64,000 nucleotides of DNA from Spiro-02 sp034114085 (GCA_034114085.1 JAXEWB010000040.1:124001-188000), one strand, 5' to 3'. Counted from the stretch's first letter, positions 42,320-51,448 are shown. Notes: generated from the letters alone by a model not told the origin. Numbers and translations: made by a program.

Positions 42320-43516
42320 TTATTTTGCCAACAACCCCACCAGTACCGGGAACCCGACGAACGTGCCGACCATGCTGCCTACGCTGGTCATGAAGAACAC
42401 CAGCAGCGCATGGAGTACCCTGTTGCGATACCATCCCTTGAAGGTGAGTGCATCGTCGGACAATCCCTCAAAATCCTTGACCTGCGGTTTGCGTAGGTTT
42501 GCTTCGAGTATGCCGCTAACGATACCGACGCCGATGGTCGGATTGAGGCTCGTAAACGGAGCTGCCACCATCGACACAATCCAGTTCAACGGATGCGCCC
42601 AACTGATGATCGCCGCTATTCCCGTAAACGCCGCGTTGACCGCGACCCAGTAGAGGAACATCTTCAGCCCTTGCGTCCATCCTGCGTTTACGAAGCCGAA
42701 GATGATGATTCCGACAATGATGGTCGGGATCGCCCAGGCGATGATCTTGCCCGCCTTGCCTGATGGAGGAACGTCCGAAATTTCAGTCAGGTCGGTGCTG
42801 ATCGTCCCCCTTTCCAGCTTCTCCATGGTCGCGATGATGCCGTTTGCATGTCCTGCCCCGATGACCGCCACGATCTTCTTGCCCGGCGCTTCGTAGATGC
42901 TGGTGGCGAGGAACCTGTCCCGTTCATCGATCAAGACTTCCTTGACCGTTGGAAGCTCCTTGGCCATTTCATCCATCATCGTCTGAAGGATGTCGGATTG
43001 CTTCAGTTGTTCCAGCTCTTCCTCGGAGATCTCTTCCTTGCTGAACGCCGCCGAGATAAGCGTAGCCATCAGCTTCGCCTTGTTCCAGAGGTTCGACTTG
43101 CGCCATGCCCGTTTGAGCGTGACCTGGATTTCCCGGTCGCAGAATGAAAACGGGATTCCTTTCTCTTCCGCGATATGCGCCGCACCGATGATCTCTTCGC
43201 CGGGCGCACTGCCGGTCTGCGCCCCCATCCGCTTCTGGAAGGAGGAGAGGGCCATGTTCGCGAGCAGCAGGAAGCCCTTGCCCTCTTTGAGAACCTTACT
43301 CACGTTCATGTTCGACCAGGACTGCCCCTGAGTCTTCGTCTGGTATCTGCCCTTGTCGAGCTCAATGCAGACATGGTCCGGCCGCTCCGTCTCGATCGTA
43401 GCAGCCACTTCATCTACGCTGTCTTTGGAAACATGGGCCGTTCCGACCAGGATGATTTCCCGCCCGTCGGCCATATGGAGTTTGCGTACCGTATCGCTAA
43501 CCTGTTCAATCGTCAT
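42320..43516 (-). CDS. TraB/PrgY family membrane protein
   Basis: This 398-residue protein has an N-terminal TraB domain with GTAHVS at residues 25-30, a conserved Glu segment (CIELDKGRY) and VIGAGHANGI. It ends with four to five C-terminal transmembrane segments (IIAWAIPTIIVGIIIFGFV onward). The family includes PrgY of enterococcal plasmids, proposed to degrade or bind pheromone peptides, and is thought to be a Tiki-like metalloprotease fold. The ATG at 43516 is preferred over a TTG 36 bases upstream. Neither has a strong ribosome site. It is convergent with the peptide/ABC locus. A link to peptide turnover is only speculation. Confidence 0.82.
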   Translation of the reverse strand: MTIEQVSDTVRKLHMADGREIILVGTAHVSKDSVDEVAATIETERPDHVCIELDKGRYQTKTQGQSWSNMNVSKVLKEGKGFLLLANMALSSFQKRMGAQTGSAPGEEIIGAAHIAEEKGIPFSFCDREIQVTLKRAWRKSNLWNKAKLMATLISAAFSKEEISEEELEQLKQSDILQTMMDEMAKELPTVKEVLIDERDRFLATSIYEAPGKKIVAVIGAGHANGIIATMEKLERGTISTDLTEISDVPPSGKAGKIIAWAIPTIIVGIIIFGFVNAGWTQGLKMFLYWVAVNAAFTGIAAIISWAHPLNWIVSMVAAPFTSLNPTIGVGIVSGILEANLRKPQVKDFEGLSDDALTFKGWYRNRVLHALLVFFMTSVGSMVGTFVGFPVLVGLLAK

Positions 43517-43773
43517 AGAGGAAACTATACCTGTGAACCGCCAAAGGTACAAGTGGAATACGCCAATCTTAACGTCGGGAATACATTCCTCGTCCGTCTC
43601 GTTGAAACTACCTGCACGACTGCACAGACTGTGCTCCGTGCTTGGCGACCTCTTACGTACTGTCGCTCCATGGATCTTCCTCTCCTCTGAATTGCCATGA
43701 AGAAGCAGAAAATTCCAACCGCCCTAGCGCGATCCTCGTTCCGTCGGGTATAGTGATGATATCGTATCAGCGC

Positions 43774-44217
43774 TCATGATGGACAGTACTTCTCCGTGCG
43801 ACTCCCTTGCTTTTTCTTCGATTCAGCGATTTCTTTCCATTTCTGATATCGGCGCTGAATTGCCATGTTTTCTGTATTTAGCCAGTACCGACTATACATG
43901 GCCTGTGGATGAACGCTTGCGCTATCGATGAACTTGAAGCCCTTTCCATCATACAATCTTTTTCCGATATCCGTATTACGGAGGATGATGAACAGGCTCT
44001 CCCCTTATTCCGTGTCGCGTTCTGGCTGGATTGTTTCTTGAACGTGTTGGGGCATCATAGTCCAAGAGTAATATGTGGGCTCGCGAAGTGCTTTCGTGAA
44101 GAGTTTCCGTATCCGTATGTACCGTTTGCGTTCCACGATTCCGCTGAGGAGGAACAGTCCGCTCCCTTCTTGGAACTTCTCCAGGATTTCTTCTTCCCCG
44201 ATATACGGCATCCTCAT
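43774..44217 (-). pseudogene. Decayed gene with in-frame stop, possibly a GNAT acetyltransferase
   Basis: On the - strand one reading frame runs from an ATG at 44217 (MRMPYIGEEEILEKFQ) to a TGA at 43774, broken only by a TAA at 44007-44005. After the stop it continues GESLFIILRNTDIGKRLYDG and KGFKFIDSASVHPQAM. The N-x(4)-RLYDGKGF pattern recalls the C-terminus of GNAT acetyltransferases (N-x-A-x-x-LYxKxGF). The rest is not recognisable, so the family is tentative. An overlapping + strand frame (43909-44241) shows no domain. The remainder of the gap 43517-43773 shows nothing. Confidence 0.4.
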
Positions 44218-44240
44218 TGGATTGCGCCGTTGCAACAATA

Positions 44241-44480
44241 ATGAAGTTCTGTGATAAGAAAGGTCTGCCTTGCTTTTATGTGGTAGGGGACGAGTCGCTT
44301 GAATCCTATACCGCCGGGATTTCTTTTTTGTTCGCTTTGGCGAGACGGACAAAGACTATCATCGTATTGGCTTGCCCCGATGGAATACCTGCGGTTTCTG
44401 AATGTGTGGCTGCATATGATGATTTTGCGAAGCGGCTTGGAGTACCAGTTGTGTTCTGTCGGGGGGAGGACAGGTCATGA
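44241..44480 (+). CDS. Hypothetical small protein, doubtful
   Basis: A 79-residue frame from the ATG at 44241 with protein-like composition (GLPCFYVVGDESLESYTAG, then RTKTIIVLACPDGIPAVSEC). No ribosome site and no recognised domain. It may be a remnant of a larger gene, since it sits next to a decayed gene and before the repeats of the DUF4143 ATPase. Confidence 0.3.
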   Translation: MKFCDKKGLPCFYVVGDESLESYTAGISFLFALARRTKTIIVLACPDGIPAVSECVAAYDDFAKRLGVPVVFCRGEDRS

Positions 44481-44572
44481 AGAAATCGGGGATATGATTC
44501 AGTAAGCGAGTTCTTCATGTTCTTATACAGACCAGATGCTCTAGCTTTTTCAGGATAAAATCCCTTTTTGCA

Positions 44573-44664
44573 AAATCTATCGGGTTGGAATATTAAAATC
44601 TTTCGGGTTAAATTTTACAAATCTATCGGGTTGAATTTGACAAATCTATCAGGTTGGAATATTC
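44573..44664 (+). repeat. Four 23-bp tandem direct repeats before the DUF4143 ATPase gene
   Basis: Units start at 44573, 44596, 44619 and 44642, exactly 23 bases apart. Each contains AAATCTATCGGGTT or a one-base variant (TTTC in unit 2, CAGG in unit 4). Units 1 and 4 share the longer GGTTGGAATATT end. The array ends about 23 bases before the ATPase start codon, like an operator or iteron set. Confidence 0.92.
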
Positions 44665-44687
44665 TATATCGTAAGAGGAGTCTTGTC

Positions 44688-45974
44688 ATGCTTGATTTCA
44701 ACCCTGAAAAATACCTGCCGCGACTGATTGATAAGAAGATTGCGTTGTATCTTGATGTGTTCGGTGCCATTTGTATCGAAGGCCCAAAATGGTGCGGGAA
44801 AACAATGACTTCGTTACATCATGCGAACAGCGTGTTTTATTTATCCAATACAGCGGAACATGCGCATACGACGGAACTTGTCCGGATTGAGCCATCATTG
44901 GCGCTTGCGGGTGATGCTCCTCATTTGATCGATGAATGGCAAGTTGTACCGGAGTTGTGGGATATTGTGCGTTCGGAAGTCGATCGGAGAAAGAGAAAAG
45001 GCCAGTTTATCCTTACGGGTTCATCCACACCTAATAGAACGGGAATATTACATAGCGGTGCTGGCCGTTTTGCAAAACTCAGGATGCGGACGATGTCTTT
45101 GTATGAATCCCGGGATTCTTCGGGAGTCGTTTCATTGAAACATCTGTTTGAAGGAGACTTTAAGGCACAGCTTACTGGAGAAGTCCATCTACAACAGCTC
45201 ATCCATTTCATTGTGAGAGGAGGATGGCCGGAAAATCTGGAGTTCACAGATAATCGGGCTGCCTTGATTCCCAAAGAATATATCCGGCTGGTCATATCCG
45301 ACGATATCCGACGAGTAGACGAAAAACGACGCGATTTGAAAAAAATTGAGTTGTTGTTGCAATCGTTGGCCCGTAATGAGAGTACAACATGTTCCATGTC
45401 CACTTTAAGAAATGACATTATCGCCAATGGTGGCAAGATTGATCTTGAAACGATTCCCGAATACTTGAATATTCTTGAAGATTTGTATCTGCTTGACAAC
45501 CAGCAACCCTTTGCCATCAATTTCAGATCAGGGCTTCGGTTAAAACAAAATGAGAAGCGGCACTTTGCCGATCCTTCCCTTGCTGTCGCACTATTAGGAG
45601 CGAGCGGACAGATGTTGCTTAATGATCTTCAGACTCTTGGTTTTTTGTTTGAATCCTTGTGTGAACGTGACCTAAGAATCTATGCGGAAGTGAACGACGG
45701 GGAACTCTTTCATTACCAAGACTATGACAACGACGAGATTGACGCTGTCGTTCGCCTTGAAGATGGCCGTTGGGGTGCGTTCGAGATCAAGCTTGGGGCG
45801 CATCAGATTGATGAAGCGGCAAAAAGCCTGTTAAAGATCGGGAACAAAATTGAAGCAAGTTCCAGTACGGGCAAAGGCCCCTGCTTTCTCTGTGTCCTTT
45901 GTGGCTGCGTCAATGCCGCATACCGCAGGGAAGACGGCGTGTATGTCGTTCCGATTACCGCGTTGAGGGACTAG
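44688..45974 (+). CDS. AAA ATPase with DUF4143 domain (AAA_14 family)
   Basis: This 428-residue protein has Walker A GPKWCGKT at residues 32-39, Walker B LIDEWQ, and an LTGSS sensor-1 segment, typical of the AAA_14/DUF4143 family. The C-terminal domain has a restriction-endonuclease-like core (NDEIDAVVRLEDGRWGAFEIKLG, with D then E-x-K). The family is widespread and often multi-copy. Its function is poorly known, with proposed links to genome defence or mobile elements. AAGAGGAG precedes the ATG, and four tandem repeats lie just upstream. The C-terminal end (YRREDGVYVVPITALRD) recurs as a remnant at 50778-50876. Confidence 0.9.
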   Translation: MLDFNPEKYLPRLIDKKIALYLDVFGAICIEGPKWCGKTMTSLHHANSVFYLSNTAEHAHTTELVRIEPSLALAGDAPHLIDEWQVVPELWDIVRSEVDRRKRKGQFILTGSSTPNRTGILHSGAGRFAKLRMRTMSLYESRDSSGVVSLKHLFEGDFKAQLTGEVHLQQLIHFIVRGGWPENLEFTDNRAALIPKEYIRLVISDDIRRVDEKRRDLKKIELLLQSLARNESTTCSMSTLRNDIIANGGKIDLETIPEYLNILEDLYLLDNQQPFAINFRSGLRLKQNEKRHFADPSLAVALLGASGQMLLNDLQTLGFLFESLCERDLRIYAEVNDGELFHYQDYDNDEIDAVVRLEDGRWGAFEIKLGAHQIDEAAKSLLKIGNKIEASSSTGKGPCFLCVLCGCVNAAYRREDGVYVVPITALRD

Positions 45975-46048
45975 GTACTTCCCGTCCCCTGTGGAGTACA
46001 TTTGTCCGGCTTGCCATCCCGTTCCTTTACCGATACACTATCCCCGCC

Positions 46049-47002
46049 ATGGCGACCATCATCTATCTGGTAAAACTCTTCTCCTTCCTCTTCCTGGGCA
46101 TGTTGATTGCCCGTTTGCTCGGCCCGAACCGGTTTGTCAGGGCGACTTCCCTGCTCCAGACCGCTGTGCTGTGGACGCTGCTGTTCTTCATGGGGGTCAA
46201 CACCGGCAGTATTCCGAATATCACCAGCGAACTTGCGTCGATCGGGCTGAACGCCCTGCTTTGCTCCCTGTTCGCCGTTCTGGGGACGTTCGTCGTGTCG
46301 TTCCTGCTGGTCCTTGTCCTCCATCTCCGAAAAGGGGATGATGAACCCGCCGTTTCTCCGGTAGCGTCCCGGAAAGGGCAGAACCCGTTTCGCAAGCTGT
46401 GGGACATCTTCAAGGAGCCGCTGTTCCTTGTCGCCATTGTGCTGGCCGGGCTGTTGTCGAGGCTCTATACCCCTTTGTTCAATTGGTTCGATGATTCATT
46501 GATTACGTATCTGCTCTACGGGATGCTGACCTTCGTCGGCATGTCGCTGGTTCAGCAACGTGTAGACTTCAAGGCGATGTTCTCATCTCCCATATTGCTG
46601 TTGCTCCCCGTCTGTACAATCCTCGGCTCTTGGCTCGGAGCGTTGTTGTTGCCAGTATGTACCGGCTACAGCCTGTTGCATTCCCTTGGACTGGTGAGCG
46701 GCTTCGGCTGGTATTCCCTCAGCGGCGTGCTGATCTCCGACCTCGGATATCCCCTGCTTGGCTCCGTATCCTTTCTCAGCAATCTGTTTCGTGAAAGCCT
46801 GGCGTTCTTCCTGATTCCGCTGCTGGCTCGCCTGGGAAGCAAATTCCTGTTTCCCGCCGTCTGCGTGGCCGGTGCGACCAGCATGGACGTGACCCTGCCG
46901 CTAATTACCAGCAGGTTCGGCTCTCAGGCGGTTGGAGCGGCGATATTCCATGGAGTGGCGATATCGCTCTCCGCACCCTTGCTGATACCTCTATTTTTCT
47001 AG
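46049..47002 (+). CDS. lysO: Lysine exporter LysO family protein
   Basis: This 317-residue integral membrane protein has about eight to ten hydrophobic segments. The N-terminus (ATIIYLVKLFSFLFLGMLIA) and the C-terminal GFGWYSLSGVLISDLGYPL, then AGATSMDVTLPLI, match the LysO (YbjE/DUF340) family. LysO exports L-lysine and toxic analogues. The ATG at 46049 is chosen because residues before it only overlap the preceding gene. No good ribosome site is visible, so the start is less certain. Confidence 0.83.
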   Translation: MATIIYLVKLFSFLFLGMLIARLLGPNRFVRATSLLQTAVLWTLLFFMGVNTGSIPNITSELASIGLNALLCSLFAVLGTFVVSFLLVLVLHLRKGDDEPAVSPVASRKGQNPFRKLWDIFKEPLFLVAIVLAGLLSRLYTPLFNWFDDSLITYLLYGMLTFVGMSLVQQRVDFKAMFSSPILLLLPVCTILGSWLGALLLPVCTGYSLLHSLGLVSGFGWYSLSGVLISDLGYPLLGSVSFLSNLFRESLAFFLIPLLARLGSKFLFPAVCVAGATSMDVTLPLITSRFGSQAVGAAIFHGVAISLSAPLLIPLFF

Positions 47003-47056
47003 ATATACAGTCCTGTTGTACAGTGTTGTTGGATGGGTGAGGTATAGAATAATGCT

Positions 47057-47554
47057 TTACTTCTCTGCCAACGGCGCCAACAACTGTACAACGACTTCCA
47101 GCATGTTTTCCTTGATCATCCTCAGAAAGAACGTTCCTTCGGCATCATGGATTTCCGCCGGAGTCGCGAAAAAGGGGAGCAGCGCCATGACCAGGGAAGA
47201 ACCTTCCGGCGTCCAGGGAAGTTGCGTGAAACGGTAGTCGGCGGCTGGTATCGCGAAAGCGGTTTCGTCCGTGGCGGGGGTAGGCTGGACTGCACCCTCG
47301 TTTACCGCCCGCCGCATGGTCTCGTCCGGCGGATTCGCCCAGCCCGTTTGATTGACGGAGAACCGTATCCCGTCTTCTGAGCGTTTGTACCGGCACGTGA
47401 GGCAGGCTTCGCTGCCGACGGGAGCTGCATCGAGCATGCGCAACGACACATCATACATGGCGGCGATATCAGAAACCACTGGCCGGGTTTTACAAAAGAG
47501 ATATGGAATCGCCTGATATAAATGGAGTATCATCTGTCTGGACTCTTCTTGCAT
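47057..47554 (-). CDS. Hypothetical protein, ~165 residues
   Basis: Unrecognised. The frame is well formed with normal codon use and a soluble, mixed composition: YQAIPYLFCKTRPVVSDIAA, ACLTCRYKRSEDG, then a C-terminus MIKENMLEVVVQLLAPLAEK. No signal peptide. The ATG at 47554 shares a GCATGC with a possible + strand start, which makes both starts uncertain. A TTG 30 bases upstream is an alternative. It converges on lysO and diverges from the YgjP-like gene. Confidence 0.6.
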   Translation of the reverse strand: MQEESRQMILHLYQAIPYLFCKTRPVVSDIAAMYDVSLRMLDAAPVGSEACLTCRYKRSEDGIRFSVNQTGWANPPDETMRRAVNEGAVQPTPATDETAFAIPAADYRFTQLPWTPEGSSLVMALLPFFATPAEIHDAEGTFFLRMIKENMLEVVVQLLAPLAEK

Positions 47555-47567
47555 GCGGAGTATTGTA

Positions 47568-48302
47568 GTGGAAACGGCGGGCAAAGTACAGACGATATCC
47601 TATACGCTGAGTCGGCGGAAGGGGAAACGGGGGATTACCATCAGGATCAAGGCGGATGGTCGGGTTTTTGTGTCTGCGTCGTTGAGCGAGCCTCTTTCTA
47701 ATATTGAGCTTTTCCTGCGGCAGAAGGAAGGCTGGATTCAAGAACATGTCGCCCAGATGCAGTCCCGTCCTCAATTGCCTGCCCATACCTGGAGTAACGG
47801 AGACATTCTCCTGCTGTTTGGAAATCGATACATTCTGCGGATAGAATGTGGATTGATGTTGGGACGAAAAATGACCTCGGTAATGATAAATGCAGATGAA
47901 ATCATCGTCATGACTGCGTTGGAAGACATCAATCCAAGACAAGTATATGATGCGGTTATCTCATTCTACCGTTCACAGGCACTGGCGTATCTCTCTGAAT
48001 CAATTCCTCGGAGAGCGTCCTTGATGGGTTTGCCCGCACCTCAATTTTCCGTAATTAATTGTACCAGCCGATGGGGGAGCTGTAGTTCCCGGAAAAAGCT
48101 GTCATTTGCGGCGAGGATCGCTACGTTGCCGGAGCGGCTGATTGAATATCTTGTGCTGCATGAGCTGTCGCATCTGGTCTATTTCAACCATGGCGTGGAA
48201 TTCAAGCGATTGCTGACAAGCCAGATGCCTGACTGGAAAAGCCGTCAACGGGAGCTGTATGACCATCAGGCACTGTCGGATCTCCGCTTTGAGGCGAAAT
48301 AG
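47568..48302 (+). CDS. YgjP-like (DUF45/M48-type) metal-dependent hydrolase
   Basis: This 244-residue protein has the zinc-protease motif HELSH in VLHELSHLVYFNHGVEF and the family-specific SRWGSCSSRKKLSFAARI. The N-terminus (YTLSRRKGKRGITIRIKADG) is also typical. YgjP-like proteins are SprT-related with unclear substrates. GTG at 47568 is chosen for GGAG 7 bases upstream. An ATG at 47553 has no ribosome site and would collide with the divergent gene. Confidence 0.85.
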   Translation: METAGKVQTISYTLSRRKGKRGITIRIKADGRVFVSASLSEPLSNIELFLRQKEGWIQEHVAQMQSRPQLPAHTWSNGDILLLFGNRYILRIECGLMLGRKMTSVMINADEIIVMTALEDINPRQVYDAVISFYRSQALAYLSESIPRRASLMGLPAPQFSVINCTSRWGSCSSRKKLSFAARIATLPERLIEYLVLHELSHLVYFNHGVEFKRLLTSQMPDWKSRQRELYDHQALSDLRFEAK

Positions 48303-48402
48303 CCGGTATTCAAGGGTATGGAGGATCCCCTCCCTGTACGAGTTCGGCGCATTTTGGTATATTTTTATCGGAAACGAAAAATATTGAGATATGGAGGTTT
48401 CT

Positions 48403-49626
48403 ATGCATCCAGATAAAATCGCTGACGGCGTTTGGCGTGTCCATGCGAAGGTCGGGAGCCGCGACTTGTTCGAGGGTATCTGGCCGATTCCCCAAGGGGT
48501 GTTGCTCAATTCATATATTGTGAAAGGTTCTGACAAAATCGCGCTGATTGATTTGGTAAAGGATTGGGAAGGCGCGGAGGATGAGATTACCGGCCAGATG
48601 GCCGAGCTTGGCATCAAGGTCTCCGACATAGACTACCTGATCCTCAACCACATGGAGCCGGACCACACCGGCGCATTGGCCGATTTCAAGAAAAAGAATC
48701 CCCGTATGGAGATCCTTTGTACGGCGAAGGCCGTTCCGTTGGTGCAGACCTTCTATCAGGTGCATGGGGGTGTCCGCGCCGTAAAGACCGGGGATTCGAT
48801 TGACCTCGGTGGCAAGACCCTCATCTTCACAGAAACTCCGAACATCCACTGGCCTGAAACGATGATGACGTTCGAGCCGGAGAGCGGGACGCTGTTCTCC
48901 TGCGATGCTTTCGGAGCCTATGGTCAGTATGAGCATTGTTTTGATGATGAGCTGACTCAGGATGAGTGGGATCGTCTTGGTCCTGAGACGGAGCGGTACT
49001 ACGCCAACATTGTCTCGTCGTTCTCCTTGTTCGTCCAACGTGGTATCGCCAAGCTTGCCGACGTCCCCGTAAAAATTGTGGCGCCGAGCCATGGCATTGT
49101 CTGGCGCAAGGAGCCCGGCAAGGTTGTGGCTTGGTATCAGAAGCTTGCTTCCTACATGAACGGCCCCGCCGAGCCCGAGATTGCTCTGATTTGGAGCAGC
49201 ATGTACGGCAACACCGCCTCGTTGCTCGACGCGGTAAAGGCCGGCGTGGAATCGGAGGGGGTGAAGCTCCATGTCCTGGAGGTTCCCCAGACCCATGAGT
49301 CCTTCGTGCTTGAAAAAGCCTGGAGATCCAGCGGGTTGATCTTCGGCATGCCGACATATGAATACAAGATGTTCCCGCCGATGTACCATGTCCTGGATAT
49401 CCTGGACCGCAGCCATGTGAACAACCGCAAGGTCATGCGTTTCGGTTCCTTCGGCTGGTCCGGCGGTGCGCAGAAGCAGTTCGACCCGTTTGTTGAAAGC
49501 CTAAAGTGGGAGCATGTCGGCAACGTCGAATTTCAGGGCGCTCCGTCCGACGAGGACAAAGCCAAGGCCAGGGAAATGGCCGCCGAACTGGCCCGCAAGG
49601 TCAAGGACTGGTGCGCGACGAAGTAG
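48403..49626 (+). CDS. Flavodiiron protein (oxygen/NO reductase, FprA-like)
   Basis: This 407-residue protein has an N-terminal metallo-beta-lactamase-type diiron domain (HMEPDH at residues 83-88, supplying His, Glu, Asp and His ligands) and a C-terminal flavodoxin domain (IWSSMYGNTASL for FMN phosphate). It reduces O2 to water or NO to N2O and protects anaerobes from oxygen and nitrosative stress. Its electron donor is usually a rubredoxin, and none is adjacent. The ATG at 48403 is chosen because GGAGG lies 5 bases before it. An ATG 12 bases upstream would place that site inside the gene. A terminator follows at 49657-49710. Confidence 0.94.
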   Translation: MHPDKIADGVWRVHAKVGSRDLFEGIWPIPQGVLLNSYIVKGSDKIALIDLVKDWEGAEDEITGQMAELGIKVSDIDYLILNHMEPDHTGALADFKKKNPRMEILCTAKAVPLVQTFYQVHGGVRAVKTGDSIDLGGKTLIFTETPNIHWPETMMTFEPESGTLFSCDAFGAYGQYEHCFDDELTQDEWDRLGPETERYYANIVSSFSLFVQRGIAKLADVPVKIVAPSHGIVWRKEPGKVVAWYQKLASYMNGPAEPEIALIWSSMYGNTASLLDAVKAGVESEGVKLHVLEVPQTHESFVLEKAWRSSGLIFGMPTYEYKMFPPMYHVLDILDRSHVNNRKVMRFGSFGWSGGAQKQFDPFVESLKWEHVGNVEFQGAPSDEDKAKAREMAAELARKVKDWCATK

Positions 49627-49656
49627 TCCGTTGGGTTGCGCTTGAATACTATGCTC

Positions 49657-49710
49657 AGGGGGCTGTCGCAAAGGTCATGAAATATGACGTTTTGCGATGC
49701 CTCCTTTTTT
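49657..49710 (+). terminator. Terminator after the flavodiiron gene
   Basis: An imperfect long hairpin (GGGG, TCGCAAA and GTCAT pairing with ATGAC, TTTGCGA and CCTC) runs into a stretch of six T. Confidence 0.75.
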
Positions 49711-49910
49711 ATTTGTGCCGCTAAAGACAGGCAGATGAGTTGCAAAGGCAAAATAATGTTATCATCTAAACAGGCGAGATGACGATATCCGGCATATATG
49801 GCGGGTTATAACCCGAACCTCTTTGCCTCATTTTGTTCCATTGCCACGGACAATCACTGTATGTATACAAATTATCAACTGGCTATGATATGATTGAATA
49901 AGGTATCTGT

Positions 49911-50636
49911 ATGCTGAAACAACTATCCGACCGTATTTTCTATCTTCCCTTCGATGACTCTACCGACCGCCCAAACCTCGGTTATGTGCTGGGGGATGGC
50001 CGGTCGTTCGCCGTGGACGCCGGTAACTCGCCGCGACACGCGAGTCTGTTTCTTGACCAGCTTTCCGACCATGGGCTTCCTGCGCCGTCCTTTGTCGGGC
50101 TTACCCATTGGCATTGGGACCATACCTACGGCATGGCGGGTTTTTCCGGTTCCTGTACCGTCGCCTGCACAAGGACAAATGAATATCTACAGAAAATGAT
50201 GGCTTGGAAATGGGATGATGCATCAATGAAAGACCGGGTGCGGACTGGGGAAGATATCAAATTCTGTGATACACATATCCGGCGGGAATACCCTGATCGC
50301 AATGAAATTGTCGTTGTCCCGGCTGATATCCTGTTCGATTCGTGTATCCGATTTGGCCTTGGCGCTGTCCATTGCGAAATGCGTCGAATAGTGAACTCCC
50401 ATTCAGACGACTGTTGCGTCGTCTATGTTCCCGAAGAAAGATTCTTGTTCGCCGGTGATATCTATGGTGAGGATTTTCATCATGGCTGGCCGCCGAAGCA
50501 CTATCCTGAGAAGCTGGCGGTATTAGTCGGGGAATTGGAGCGTCTTGATTTTACGACGGTACTTCCGGGTCATGCCGACCCCGAATCCAAGGACATGTTT
50601 CTTGACCGTCTGAATAAACAACTGGGACGCCGTTAG
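49911..50636 (+). CDS. MBL-fold metallohydrolase
   Basis: This 241-residue hydrolase has the metal motif HWHWDH at residues 66-71, Asp in FAGDIYGEDF and His in VLPGHADP. The fold covers glyoxalase II, RNases, lactonases and others. No subfamily is clear from sequence. AAGG lies about 8 bases before the ATG. It stands alone, followed by the DUF4143 remnant. Confidence 0.87.
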   Translation: MLKQLSDRIFYLPFDDSTDRPNLGYVLGDGRSFAVDAGNSPRHASLFLDQLSDHGLPAPSFVGLTHWHWDHTYGMAGFSGSCTVACTRTNEYLQKMMAWKWDDASMKDRVRTGEDIKFCDTHIRREYPDRNEIVVVPADILFDSCIRFGLGAVHCEMRRIVNSHSDDCCVVYVPEERFLFAGDIYGEDFHHGWPPKHYPEKLAVLVGELERLDFTTVLPGHADPESKDMFLDRLNKQLGRR

Positions 50637-50777
50637 TCCATATCGCTGCCAACTTCCACAACGAAACCTTGCCATTTGCCGCAACGGGGCTAGCAGAATA
50701 TGGATATCATGTTATAACAAAAGCAATAATACTAGAGATGTTTAATAGATGATGTATTACCCGAAACTATCGTAATG

Positions 50778-50876
50778 CATGCTCCTGCTTTTCTCATGAT
50801 CCTTACCGGCGAAGGCTATGCATACAGAAGGACGGACGGCGTGTATGTGATACCCATTGGCTGTCTTCGTCCTTGA
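50778..50876 (+). pseudogene. C-terminal remnant of a second DUF4143 ATPase
   Basis: Reading from 50778, the frame gives APAFLMILTGEGYAYRRTDG then VYVIPIGCLRP and a stop at 50876. This aligns residue for residue with the end of the DUF4143 ATPase 4.8 kb upstream (CFLCVLCGCVNAAYRREDG, VYVVPITALRD) without being a recent copy. Everything 5' of it is gone. Confidence 0.85.
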
Positions 50877-50897
50877 ACAAGGAGCTTCTCGGCTCCC

Positions 50898-51439
50898 CTA
50901 CGAAGCAATCGTTTTTGCCGCCAGCTCCGCCATTGACCATGCCGCCTGGAGGTTGTCGCCTCCGTATTCGCCGTCTATATCGATTACCTCGCCGGCGAAA
51001 TAGAGCCCGTCGATGAGTTTTGACATCATCGTCCTGGAATCGATTTCCGACAGGGCTATTCCCCCCGCGGTGGCCATGCAGGATTTGAATGCGCCTTCAA
51101 AGGATATTTTCAAGGGCCAGGCGCAGAACCGATGCGCCAGAACCAAAGCCTGACTAGGGGCAGTCCATGGGCTGTGAACCATTCTCTGGTATCAGCGGGA
51201 GAGAGGGCGGAGAGTGCCGTCCCTAGAAAACGACCGTTGTCTCCATACCCTTTGACCAGATCCCGGCTTTCTTCATCTCTGGTGAGGTTGCATTGCCCGC
51301 CTCCTGAGACGAGCAACTTGCGTCCGCATTGGTCCGTCTTCTCAAGGATGAGGATAGACATTAGGGAAGACCGTTCCTTCGCCCGAATCGCACAGAACAA
51401 TCCTGCGGGGCCGCCTCCAATCACTACGAGATCCGGCAT
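50898..51439 (-). pseudogene. HI0933-family flavoprotein with large internal deletion and frameshift
   Basis: The first ~95 residues are intact: an FAD-binding GGGPAGLFCA motif near residue 8 and LLVSGGGQCNLTRD, typical of the HI0933/YhiN NAD(P)/FAD oxidoreductases of about 400 residues. After TAHGLPLV the frame runs out at a TGA near 51110. A second frame then gives the family C-terminus (FEGAFKSCMATAGGIALSEI, LYFAGEVIDIDGEYGGDN). About 230 internal residues are missing, and the two parts are out of frame, so the gene is dead. Confidence 0.88.
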
Positions 51440-51448
51440 CGGACGCGG

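Noticed and set aside
43909..44241. A 110-codon + strand frame opposite the GNAT-like remnant.
   Set aside because: No ribosome site or recognisable domain. The opposite strand gives a better, though broken, protein-like frame.
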